A stretch of 64,000 nucleotides of DNA, taken from assembly GCA_022925895.1 (NCBI GenBank), contig JAKSYS010000107.1, forward strand, positions 1-64,000, in the 5' to 3' direction. Below the pieces are notes generated by a model, which saw only the letters and a list, made by a program, of their open reading frames with translations, did not search any database and was not told the origin of the DNA. A program made the translations under genes and the position numbers. Shown piece after piece: positions 40,606-52,098 of the stretch. The stretch is from Fragilaria crotonensis. Lineage: Eukaryota; Bacillariophyta; Fragilariophyceae; Fragilariales; Fragilariaceae. How positions within the stretch are numbered: position 1 is the stretch's first letter; every line of letters begins with the position of its first letter.

Positions 40606-43600
40606 ATGCGTGATGACAGCGATGGTACGCTGGAGGAAATGGAAGCGAGCATCATTACCAGCACCAGTGACCAAGATCTTGTGTTAGAACATCAACAAAC
40701 GAATGCAAGCAATTCTGTCAAGAAGAGCAAAGAGTTGTTTCATGTTGTTGACTGGTTTTCGCGAGCTACGAATGGTAATGAGCGATTTGAAGTGGTCATG
40801 CTTGAAGGTTATCCTGGGGAGAAGAAGTCACAACTTCTATTGGAACTGCAAGATGAATTGGAATCTCATAACGCCCGTGTCATTCGACTCAAGAATGATC
40901 GCACTGCATGTTCCCATCAAATGGCGGCTACTTTCGATTTCTATGACCAGCTCATTGACTTGTGCAAAATGCACCAAACAAGGATGACATCGTGATGAGC
41001 ATTCTCAAAGAAATACCAAGGGAAAGACTTGATCTGATTGGGAATGTTTTCCCCACCATTCGTGACTTTCTTGGGATTGAAAAGTCTCCAACAGCGCCTC
41101 TGCGCATGGCCTTGAAGACACAGACAAGGACCACTCCATTCACCGACCACTGCCTCGAAGATGCGTTTTGCGAACTCATCCGCGTATCGACTTCAAAGTT
41201 ATGTCCTGTCGTCGTCGTGTTCGAAGATATGCATTGGGCGTGCCCAGAATTTGTGAAGCATTTCCAGGATATGCTGACCCGCATCGCCGTGGCGAACTGC
41301 CCGTTCTTGGGGGTGTTCGTGCATATGGAGAATACGAATATCGCCATGGCCGCTTCGTTATACGATATCTCCGATTCAACAGTTCCCATCCATCGGGTAA
41401 CAATAGAAGATGGTCCAGACAGCTTCGAAAGATACTCTGGATTTGTTAAGCGAAAGGTTGACAATCTTTCGGATGAGAGCACGACAGTCTTGAAGGTGGC
41501 ATCGCTACTCGGAATTCGGCTCCGACCCGCGTTGTTGGAAGAGGTTTTCTGTGCTCTTGATCAAATTCTCGATTTCGATCTCAATACATCCTTGAACCTT
41601 GAGAGCAACAGTTCAAAGAAGAGTGTTGTCCAAATGGTCCTCAGGGAATTCGTTGGTCATTATCTCATGGCTGAAGTTTCTGATTTGTACCATTTCGCCG
41701 ATGACACAGTGTACGACGCTATTCTTGGCCTCTTGGACGCTGATCCCAATCAGGCGGAACTGTGTTTCAAGGTGGGTCGAATACTACACCATCTAAGCTT
41801 GCAGGACCCAAATCTGCTGCTTCCTTCCGTGATACATTTGAACTCTGCGAGCGGTATTATCCCTCGCAATAGCCATCCGATTCTGGCGCAGCTCAATCTA
41901 GACGCTGCCAAACTCGCATTGCAAGCAATTTCCTTCAGTCTGGCTGTCGATTATGCCAGTCAGGGCCTTGCCGTTTTGGGGAACGGTAAGTGGCGGACTG
42001 ACTACGCACTTTCCTTGGATTTGACGACAGCATTGGCGGAAATGGCACTCGCTGACAAGAACTACGTCGAGTGCAAGGTTGCTATTGATGACGTGGTACG
42101 TAATGCAGGATCAGTAGGAGATAAATTGCCAGTGTACTACATTTTGGTGGATTCACTTCGAGAGCAAGGTCGATACAGCGAGGCCATCAAAATCGGGATG
42201 CATATACTCCATTTGCTTGGGGAAAAACCGAAGTACAACCGTTCTCAGATTGTGGGGAATTGTCGAACTCAATTCAAAAAGAATGCTACCAGTATTTGTG
42301 AGCGTCCGCAGATAAGCGATACGTTAAAGCTGGAGGTATGCAAACTCCTCCATCAACTCGGAGAAATGGCTTGGATGAGCGGCGATTGCGACCTCGCCAT
42401 CCAGTGTCTGTGCCGCATTGCACAGATATCGCTCAAATATGGACCCAGCCAATACTCTGCACATGGTTTCGCTGCTCTTGGCATTGGTTTTCGTGTGAGT
42501 GACTGTTTTGACGAATCGGACCTTGCAGGCCCGCTTGCCCTCGCATTGGACGAGAGGTTCCGAAGCCCATCTGCTGTGCTCACTGGGGTGTTGGTGTATA
42601 ACTACATCGACCACTGGCTACATCCCTATGGTGCCGGTGTGGAATGGCTGAAGAGTGCATATTGGACCGCACGAAATTGTGGTAACCCTGACACCGCCAT
42701 TTTTTCAGCGTGCTTTGAACTGTCCCTTCGACATATGAGCGGAGAAACTTTGGCGGATCTCAATTTGAGGTGTGATGCAATCGTCAAGGATGCGACAATG
42801 TACGGCGAGAGGCTGTCACTCATGAAAATCCTTCCAGAATACCAATTCCAACTTAACATGACGGGGACAGTTCGCGATGTGGAAGTGCTCTCTGGTGCGG
42901 CCATGAAAGAGGAAAGCTATTTATCAGAATGCGCCGAACTGAACTTGCCACTGGATGTATTTTATTTTCAGAAAATGAGACTCGCCTACTACTTCGGCAG
43001 CTTCGTCAAAGCGAAAGAATACGAGGAAAACTTCTTGCATTACGTAGTCGGACGATGGCTTCTGAGAGCAAGTGTACCTACCGCTGTCTGGTTTGGTGCA
43101 CTCATTGCCGTTGAAATGTTCAAGTCTACCTCAAGGAAGGCCTTTCTTCAAGATGCCAAGAAAGATCTTCAGAGAATGCGAAAGTGGGAGAAGCGAGGCT
43201 GCATGAATGTCAAACATATGGTGCTGTTGTTGGAAGCCGAAATTGCTGCAGCAACTCGTTCCCCAGCAGCACTTGTGCTGTTCCAAAAAGCAATCGAATC
43301 AGCCACCGCTGCTGATTATGTACAAGATCGAGCATTGGCAAATGAACGAGCTGCCGTGCATTGTCTGTTCGAGAGCAATACGGCGTCGGCGGTCGATTTC
43401 ATGATGGAAGCGTCTCGTTTGTACAAGCGATGGGGTGCGAGCGCCAAGGTAACCCATATCAATACCAACTATCCGTATCTGTTTTACGATCAGAATTCCG
43501 CAGTATCATCATTCAAATCTAATCGACAGAAACGACTGCAAGGTGGCCAAAACATTCTTCGTACAGCCACAATGCCGTCAGGCAGTGGCGGAGGACAACC

Positions 43601-43676
43601 CGGAATCTTTGCAAGGCGGCAGGAATCAGAAATTGCTCCAAGCTCTAAAATGGGGGCTCTTGGCGTGGATGACTAG
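40606..43676 (+). pseudogene. ATPase-TPR protein, copy A (one frameshift)
   Basis: This is the first of four tandem paralogues. From ATG 40606: SKELFHVVDWFSRATNG, then P-loop position GYPGEKKS (about residue 67), LIDLC, Walker B VVVFEDMHWACPE, VLKVASLLGIRLRPALLEEV (winged-helix-like), and a long TPR-like helical region (LPSVIHLNSASG, AKLALQAISFSLAVDYASQGL, RYSEAIKIGMHILHLLGEK) to the Ser/Gly-rich tail. This is the AAA_16/COG3899-type architecture usually placed behind a Ser/Thr kinase, but the kinase is absent here. One A is missing from the run near 40969 (TGCAAAATG where relatives have TGCAAAAATG), so the first 120 codons and the remaining 904-codon frame are separated. The single homopolymer change could be a sequence error. 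Confidence 0.85.
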
Positions 43677-43926
43677 ATGGTGCTTGCCAAACCAGTGGAG
43701 ATGGAGTGTAGAGTTCACATCTTCGGGGCGACAGGATTCAGTTTGTTTTCGTCGGAGCGACGATAATGGTCCTGAGCCTGTTCCATCGTCGCATGGCATG
43801 TCCCAGAATATGGTGCGGCTTACTTATGAAGGTCTGGGGGTTTGAAATATTTTCAATGAAGTGGTATCGTGACAACTGGCATTGCTAACAGACCGGGTGT
43901 CTGATGACAAGTGCCTAGTGTTGGAT

Positions 43927-44645
43927 TGCGCGGTGTTTTAAGTAAGTGGGTAATGTAGTCAAATTTCAGGCTCAATCATGTGTGCGTTACTTCGCATACA
44001 ACGCTTGCTTTGTCATCAACAAGGATAATTCATGGGGAATGCAATTGGGTTTTTACAGTCCGATGGAATGCATGGCAACAACACGTGCCGACATTTTCTG
44101 GCGTGTCTCTATACTTGCTTGTACTTGTCCAGCCCGTCAGTGTACGATGGTTGTTGTTTTTCACTAGTAACTACCGGTAGCAACAGCATTTCATCAACAA
44201 ACCTACCGGTAGTGTCACAGTGACCGAACTATTAAAAATCCGAGGCGAGCCGTTTGCGCTCCTCTCATTGCATTTTTTCGTGATTGTATTGATGCCGCCG
44301 CTAATTAATCTGGTTTCCAAGAGAAGAATGCGCTTGCTGAAGCACAACAAAACTTGGTGTTTTGAAATCACATAAAAGCATCAATAAAGGTAGACTCAAA
44401 GCGTGGTAGCCATCCCCAAGGCATGCTGAGAATGAATCCGTAATTGTGGCCTGAGGCTTGTCGAGATGCTCACACTGCTGACGGGTACTCCTGATCGTCC
44501 CAAGTAAGCCTGATCACCAATGACGATTGCCATGGGAACTTAGTCCAGTGCACCTAAAGTGCGAGTACATGGACAACGTAAGCAGTCGTCATCATTGTTT
44601 TCACAAATCATTAAATCATGAGACTCATATTGCTGCCTCCAAGCA
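43927..44645. repeat. 3'-flank duplicate of copy A
   Basis: This stretch is collinear with 50885-51541, sharing TTTTAAGTAA, GGCTCAATCAT, AATTCATGGGGAA, GTGACCGAACTA and ATCATTAAATCATGAGACTC. The duplicated unit thus spans the gene and about 1 kb downstream. Confidence 0.8.
44171..44212. promoter_or_regulatory. Pair of CTACCGGTAG palindromes
   Basis: There are two copies of the 10-base palindrome, at 44171-44180 and 44203-44212. Both are missing from the otherwise aligned flank of copy B, which has CTAG at both places. Whether it is a protein-binding site is unknown. Confidence 0.5.
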
Positions 44646-46302
44646 TTTGCATTCTCGGCTCCTTCATTAATCAGCGGAGACTACAGTTGTTACAACAACA
44701 TCATGTCGTAATCATCAGCAACTGAAACTGAGGACTCCACAGCTCGTATTTGATGCGTGAGCATCGACTGTAGTTGGCCGTTGTGGAGGACTTGAGACTT
44801 GAGACTGTCCGGCATCCTTTGGTTTCTCATGTTGCGAAACGCATAGGTCGAACTTTCCCAATACTGGCTCCACGATATTCCTGCCAGTGCCACACAGGAC
44901 TCGCAGTACGTACAGTAAGTACAAGTACCATAGCGCAGGTATGCACATGTACCAGACCTATGAACATATTACCGTAGCATACTACCGGTAGCTCTACTAC
45001 AGTAGTACTCGAATACAACGAACCGGAACTGTCCGTCACGGCTGCGGTACTTGTGCTCCAGTACAATTGTACTGTAGACTCCACTCTTCCATGAAGATAA
45101 AAGGAGACTCGTCTACGTTGTTAGTTGTTATACTACCTGGTACTACTAGCTAGTTCGGGCGGCGGGCGGCGGTATTTGAGCTACAATAGCTGTTCTGTTG
45201 ACCATGAATAGCAGGACTCCTATGATGTAGGTTGGACCATTCCAATCAAACCCGAAAGGAAATTGAACAATTGAGCCACAAACAAAAAAGGTCAAGTATT
45301 GTTTTATTGAACTTAACATTTAAGTGGGATTAAACTGATGCTCCTGGCAAACTGTACCTTGTGATTGACTAGTATGTGCTGATTGATGGGATTGATTTAG
45401 TACAAACTTACATACATTGTATGATTGAATGTCTCAAATGAAAACTTCCAAGTCAATGAATGGTATGGAGTGCACTCTAGCACTCCAATGCAACAGTTAT
45501 GTGCATATTCATGATCAGCATGGCAATATCCTCATCATCAGAGAAACCATCAAATCCCATCAGCAGAAATCGATAGTTAAGTAGCTATGGGATTTAAGGG
45601 ATTATGAGCACTTGTTTGCAGCTGAAACAGCACATTTGCTTGATCATGATAGTAGCACTGAATTACTGTATGAAATCAGCATCAATGTAATCATGATCAG
45701 GAAGCACGATGTAGGTCTGACACTGCACTATGCACTGTAACATTACTTCTGAATGAGTTTGTCACTAGTGTAAAATTCTTGGAAGAAATCCAAAAAAATC
45801 ATGAATAAGCTCTTTGGGTGCTACTAGGAGCTTTTGTGAAATAACACAGTCTGGCTGGTCACAGTGGTAGATATGCAACAAATAGGCAGCCAAGACATGC
45901 AATGAGTTGTTGAACTCTACTACATGTCCTTTCAGTTATGTGAAAGCTTGTTCCTTTTATAGACTTTCCAGTCATGAAAAGCTCCTACTAGGAGCACTTC
46001 CTACTATGTGATGTTATTAATTTATCATGCTATCTGACCACATGAAGAAGAACATGATGTCCTTGCAAATTTCACTCAACGTTCGGTACAAAGTCATCCG
46101 AAAATCCTGTAGTAGGGAAAATCCGTGGGATTTGTAAGAGAAATAGTATGTAAATACTGTGCCGGTCTGTCGTTGTGTTGCACATGAGTACGCGTCCATA
46201 CCAGTGCAAATAGATGTGACCTGCACTGGCTTCAAACTCCAATACAGTACTCCGAGTACTACAGTAGGTAGATAGCAAGGTATCGTGGTGATGTAAATGC
46301 AG

Positions 46303-46714
46303 TGCTCGGGAATAAATTAATTTAATGAATCAAGAAAAGTTTAGATTTAAAATTGTTTTACAGAATATGTTAGAATTTTTTTGGGTTATGGTTAACGGGC
46401 AACCAGTAAATCAAACGGTTTTTCCACTCAGGATCACTCCAAGAATGCCTCAACAGAGCTTTCTGCAATGCTTCAACTGTCTCAAATCTCCGTTTGGACT
46501 GACATATCAACAAGGAGGAGATGGAGATTGTGCAAACAATGATATTGAGGAGGAGAAGGAAGGTGTGAATATTTTCCAAGTCTGACTTTAAAAAAGCGTT
46601 CCAGGGAACCCGCTCAAAATGAATCATAATTCTCAATTAATTTTAATTGATTTATTGTACTGAAAAAAGAATTAAATTTTTTAAAAAAACCGTGAAATTA
46701 AGTTATCCCGAGCA
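46303..46714. mobile_element. Candidate MITE, about 410 bp
   Basis: TGCTCGGGAATAAATTAATTT at the left (46303-46323) matches the inverse complement of 46695-46714 with a few differences. The interior is AT-rich, especially at both ends, with no credible gene. No obvious target duplication is seen, so the class is open. Confidence 0.45.
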
Positions 46715-47636
46715 ATTGGCGTTGCTGTGCTGGCATGACAATGGACTGGGCCGGCGCGTTGAAAAACCTTGAAAGAAATGAGAAACTAAGATTCCGTACA
46801 TTCCCCGGCCTACGACACCTGTGAAATGAGAAACTAAGATTCCGTACATACCCCGGCCTACACGTGTCACAGGTCCTCTCACGAATTTTTTGCGTTGACA
46901 TAAGTGTTGACGTCATTTCGACATTTCCATGTATTCTAAAAAAAATCAGATCTGGTACCGGTAGATAAATGGCATGAGTTGCGACGTCGTACCTGGTACT
47001 GGATCTCATGATTACTTGTACTGCATGTCCGAATTCATGCATAATTTTTGCAGTCCATGAACAAACCACATAACCTGTCATAATATCCAGCGCTATTCAA
47101 ATATTCGCATTACCATGCGTCCGAAAACATTCGAGGCAAAGGTCGCGTTATAACGACACATTTTATGTCTGAGCTCATGTAGTCATTAATGTTCTAACTG
47201 AACGTTCGATGAAAGACTGCACAGGCGTATCATCGGGATTCGAATCGTATTTCTGTCGGCGAGCTTTCCTCACTTTGATACATCATCGATCATCGACATC
47301 ATCGATCATCGTTGTATAAGCAAATATTCAAATGATATACATAGCAGTTATGCACATGAAGGGGGTCACAGCTCATGCGTATGACGTTTTCAATTCTGGC
47401 AGGCAGCAATGCTTCGTACTATAAATACAAACTAGTAGGGCAGATCAGACTGCATACGACAACAACGTGTTCATGTCGGACATTGTCAAGGCATTGTGTC
47501 GCATCAGTTTCGCAACGCCAGCACTTTAAAGAAACTATTAAAGTACTCCGGACGGAGTAATGTGGACCCAGAGACTACTGCAGATATCGGGGACGATCAC
47601 CTCCGTGACTCATATTTTGGAATCAAGTGTATAAGA
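46715..47636. other. Upstream region of copy B
   Basis: The stretch contains a 48-bp tandem repeat (46775-46862), a CATCGATCATC simple repeat near 47281-47312, and the upstream block shared with copy A (about 47090-47275). No gene is supported. Confidence 0.5.
46775..46862. repeat. 48-bp tandem duplication
   Basis: GAAATGAGAAACTAAGATTC followed by CGTACAT(T/A)CCCCGGCCTAC occurs at 46775 and again at 46823, nearly identical. Confidence 0.9.
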
Positions 47637-50600
47637 ATGACAATTATTAATGGGTCGATAGAGAAAATGGAGGCGAACAGCAGCATTTGCATCAGCGACC
47701 AAGTCCTAGGAGATGAACAAAAGTATACGAGCCATTCTGCTAAGAGGAGCAAGGAGTTGTTTCATGTTGTTGACTGGTTTTCGCAAGCTACGAATGGCAA
47801 TGAGCGATTTGAAGTGGTCATGCTTGAAGGTAATTCAGGAGAGAAGAAGTCACAGCTTCTCTTGGAATTACAAGATGAGTTGGAATCTCGTAACGCCCAT
47901 GTCATTTGGCTCAAGAATGATCGCACTGCAAGTTCCCACCAAATGTCGGTTACTTTCGATTTCTATGAGCAGCTCATTGACTTGTGCAAAAATGCGCCGA
48001 ACAAGGATGACATTGTGACGAGTCTTCTAAGGAAATACCAAGGGAAAGACTTGATCTGATTGGGAGTGTGTTTCCTGCCCTTTGTGACTTTCTTGGGATC
48101 GAGAAGCCTCCAACAGCGCCTCTGTGCGGTGTTGAAAAAACAGATACGGACCATTCCATTTACTGACCATTGCCTCGAATGCGGCCTTTGCGAACTCATC
48201 CGCATATCGACTTCGAAGTTATTTCCTGTCGTCGTCGTGTTCAAAGATATGCATTGGGCGTGCCCAGAATTGGTGGAGCACTTCCAGAATATGCTGCCCC
48301 GTATTGCCGCGGCCAACTGCCTTTTGGGGTCTTTGTACATATAGACAATACGAATACCGCAATGGCCGCTTCATTACACGCTATGTCCGATTCAACAATT
48401 CCCATTCACCGGGTGAATATTGGTGATGGACCAGACGACTTCGAAAACTACTCAATTGGTGAACCGAAGGGTTGACAATCTCTCTGATGCAAGCACGAAA
48501 GTCTTGAAGGTAGCATCGCTACTCGGAATTCGGCTCCGACCCGCGTTGTTGGAAGAGGTTGTTTGTGCTCTTGACCAAGTTCCTGACTTCGATCTCACAA
48601 CATCCTTGAACCTCGAGAGCGATTGTTCGAAGAAGGTTGTTGTCCAAACGGTTCTCAGGGAATTCGTTTGCCACCATCTCATGAAGAAAATTTCACATTG
48701 GCACCAGTTCGTCGACGACGCAGTGTACGATGCTGTTCTTTTTCTCTTGGACACTGATCCCAACAAGGCGGAACTGTGTTTCAGGGTGGGTCGAGTGCTT
48801 CACCACCTGAGCGCGAAGGACCAAGATCTGCTGCTTCCTTCGGTGATACATTTGAACTCTGCGAGTGGTATTCTCCCTCGCAATAGCCAGCCCATTCTCG
48901 CGCAGCTCAACCTAGACGCTGCCAAACACGCATTGCAAGTGACTTCCTTCAGCCTGGCCGTTGATTATGCGAGTCAGGGCCTTGCAATTCTGGGGGACGA
49001 TAAGTGGCAGAGGGAATACGCACTTTCCTTGAATCTGACGACCTCATTGGCGGAAATGGCGCTAATCAGCAAGAACTACGTTAAGTGCAAGGTTGCTATT
49101 GATGACGTTGTACGTAATGCAAGATCAGTAGGCGATAAATTGCCAGTATACTACATTCTGGTGGATTCTCTTCGAGCGCAAGGTCGTTACAATGAAGCCA
49201 TCAAGATCGGGATGCAAATACTTCACTTGCTTGGCGAAAAGACGAAGTACAACCGGTCGCAGATTGTTGGGAAATGTCGAATTTTGTTAAATAAGAATGT
49301 CGCCAACATTTGTGACCGTCCGCAGATAACCGATACGTCGAAGCTCGAGGTATGTCAACTCCTTCATAAACTCGGCGAAATGGCTTTGGTGAACAGTGAT
49401 TGTGACCTCGCACTTCAGTTTCTGTGTCGCGTATCACAGATATCGCTCAGGTATGGCCCCAGCCAATACTCTGCACTTGGTTTCGCTGCTCTTGGCGTAG
49501 GTCTTCGTTTGAATGAGTATCTTGATGAATCAGAACTTGCGGGTCAGCTTGCCCTCGCATTGGAAGAGAGGCTCCCAAGTTCATCTGGTGTGCTGACTGG
49601 AGCGGTGGTGTATAACTTCATCGACCACTGGCATCATCCTTATGGCGCCGGAGTAGAATGGCTGAAGAGTGCCTTTTGGACTGCTCGAACTAGAGGTAGC
49701 CCCGACACCGCCATTTTTTCTGCCAGCATTGAATTGTCCCTTCGACATTTGAGTGGGGAATCATTGTTGGATCTCAATTTGAAGTGTGACGCAATCGTCA
49801 AGGATGCGACAATGTATGGCGAGTGGCTGTCACGCATGAAAATCCTTCCGGAATATCAATTCCAACTCAACATGACAGGGACAGCTCGCGACGTCGAGGT
49901 GCTCTCTGGCGCGGCCATGAAAGAGGAAAGCTATTTTGCTGGATGCGCAGAACTGAATTTGCCACTGGATGTGTTTTATTTTCAAAAAATGAAACTCGCC
50001 TACTACTTTGGCAGCTTCGTCAAAGCGAACGAGTACAAGCAACATTTCTTGCACTATGCGGTCGGACGGTGGCATCTGAGAGCTAGTGCCCCTACCGCTG
50101 TCTGGTTTGGTGCACTGATTGCCATCTACCTCCAAGAAGACGTTTCTTCAAGATGCCAAGAAAGATCTTCAGAGAATGCGAAAGTGGGAGAAGCGAGGCT
50201 GCACGAATGTCAATCATATGGTGCTGTTGTTGGAAGCCGAAATTGCTGCGGCAACTCGATCCCCAGCCACAGCGGCACTCTTCGAGAAAGCAATCGCATC
50301 TGCCACCGCTGTTGATTACGTGCACGATCGAGCATTGGCAAATGAACGAGCTGCCGTGAATTGTCTGTTCGAGAGCAACACGGCGTCGGCTGCCGATTTC
50401 ATGGTGGAAGCGTCTCGTTTGTACAAGAGATGGGGTGCGAGCGCGAAGGTGACCCATATCAATACCAAGTATCCGTATTTGTTTTACGATCAGAATTCGG
50501 CAGTATCATCGTCCAATTCTAGTCGTCAGAAACGATTGCAAGGGGGCCCAAATAGTCATCGCACAGCCACAATGTCGTCAGGCAGTGGCGGGGGACGACC

Positions 50601-50676
50601 CGGAATCTTTGCAAGGCGGCAGGAATCAGAAAATTCTCTCAGCTCTCCAGTGGGGGCACTTTTCGTGCATGACTAG
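47637..50676 (+). pseudogene. ATPase-TPR protein, copy B (multiple lesions)
   Basis: The family is the same as copy A. From ATG 47637 (MTIINGSIEKMEAN) through HVVDWFSQATNG and GNSGEKKS at the P-loop position, the frame breaks near 48027 (one base missing before the KEIP segment). It breaks again near 48125 and near 48325 (after AAANCL) and within 48400-48475. The frame is then open over the long TPR-like part from NRRVDNLSD to WFGALIAI. Near 50126 a 14-base deletion relative to copy C (the codons for EMYKST are affected) shifts the frame a last time; the C-terminus follows in a new frame to the stop at 50676. This number of lesions, including a real deletion, supports a true pseudogene. Confidence 0.85.
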
Positions 50677-52020
50677 CTGGTGCTTGGCATACAAGTGAAG
50701 ATGGTGTGTAGATGAACAACTTTGAGGGGATATGATTCATTTTGTTTTCGTCGGAGGCACAAGGATGGTGGTGAGGCAGGTCCATCATCGTTTTGCTTTT
50801 TGAAATTAACTCAAATTATGTTTCTCTCCCAATTGAGAAAATGCGACCATTTGTATTGTTCTGGTGTCTGATGATCAGAGCGTTGTATTGCGCTGCGTTG
50901 TGTTTTAAGTAACCGGGGTAATTTTTTACTATAGTATAGGCTCAATCATTGGTGTGTTACAACGCTGGCTTCGTCATCACCATGAAGTTAATTCATGGGG
51001 AACACAAGTGGTCTTTTTGTAGTTCTATGGAATGCAATGTAACAAAAGTGCCAACACTTTCTGACGTTTGTTGTTGCTTGCTTTTGATCACTCCGAGTAC
51101 TTGTAATGATACGTTGTTCTCTTCACTAGCAATTGCATTGCATCAACAAAACTAGAGTCATAGTGACCGAACTATGGAAAGCTGGGCCGTTTGCGCTCCT
51201 TTATTGTTTATTTCGCGATCGTATCGATTCCGGCGCTGATGAATCTGGTCTCCAAGTAAAGAATGCTTGTTTCTTTTAACTCACATGGTTGCCATCCCCA
51301 AAGCATGCGGAGAACGAAGCCACAATTGTGGCTGGAGGCTCGTTTTAGATGCTCACACTGTGAAATCACGGTCACTCCTGATCCTCCCCACTCCCCACTC
51401 AGCCTGATCACCAATAACCATCGCCATAGCAACTTAGTCCAGTGCACCTAAAGTGCGAACACCAGGACAAAGCATGCAGTCGTCATTATTGTTTTCACAA
51501 ATCATTAAATCATGAGACTCATGTTGCTGCCTCCAAGGATTCATCATCACCGGGGACAACAGTTAATGCAACATCGTGTCGAAATCACTGGCAACTGCAA
51601 CCGAGGACTCGACACTGATTTGTGGCTTTATTGTTTTCAGGATGTGTATTCCACCGTGCTTGCGATAAAAGCACGGCTGTCAGTACTGTATCAAGTACCT
51701 CCGAGTTTAAATCCGTTCCATTATTTGTTTGATCTTGTGAACGGTAGGAGGTCAGGTAAAATGACGTTTCTTCCCGTAGCTTCTACATGCAATTAATACC
51801 AAGCAGAGGTGCGTGGCCGGACCTGCTGTGACTACTTCTTCTATGCCACCAGGTACAGCTGGTTTTCTGTTCTAAAATCCGGGCGCACGTCCCAGTATTA
51901 ATTCTACGCTAGACCGATTTCACTGCCAATATGACGTCACGAGGGCGGGACTTTGTCGTGTTGGAAGCAAGGCTTCCACAATGAGATTTTCAAGCCGTCG
52001 TTTGCAACATTTCCATTCTA
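50677..52020. other. 3' flank of copy B and left flank of the second transposase
   Basis: The first half aligns with the copy A flank. From about 51545 the sequence is unique, and the transposon's left end must lie between there and 52099. I see no gene. Confidence 0.5.
50885..51541. repeat. 3'-flank duplicate of copy B
   Basis: This is the partner of 43927-44645, with small indels. It includes the loss or gain of ACCGGT within CTAG described under findings. Confidence 0.8.
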
Positions 52021-52095
52021 ATCTATAGATTTACCTCCTGCAGTCACCTTCCTATGTAACTCAGTGAACCTACTGTTGGTGATAAATCTATAGAT
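52021..52095. repeat. 13-bp inverted repeat just before the transposase start
   Basis: ATCTATAGATTTA at 52021-52033 is perfectly complementary to 52083-52095, with a 49-base loop. The ATG of the transposase follows at 52099. It could be a 5' UTR hairpin or a subterminal transposase site. Confidence 0.8.
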
Positions 52096-52098
52096 ACA

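Larger units (their letters stand above)
43677..46302. other. 3' flank of copy A and intergenic DNA
   Basis: The first part (to about 44645) is shared with the 3' flank of copy B. GTAC-rich sequence follows at about 44880-45180 with a CTACCGGTAG at 44982-44991, then AT-richer sequence at 45240-46010 without a recognisable gene. Confidence 0.5.

Noticed and set aside
46698-47081. 127-codon minus-strand ORF with a repeated FSFHRCRRPGNVRNLSFSF-like segment
   Set aside because: The internal repeat only reflects the 48-bp tandem DNA duplication.
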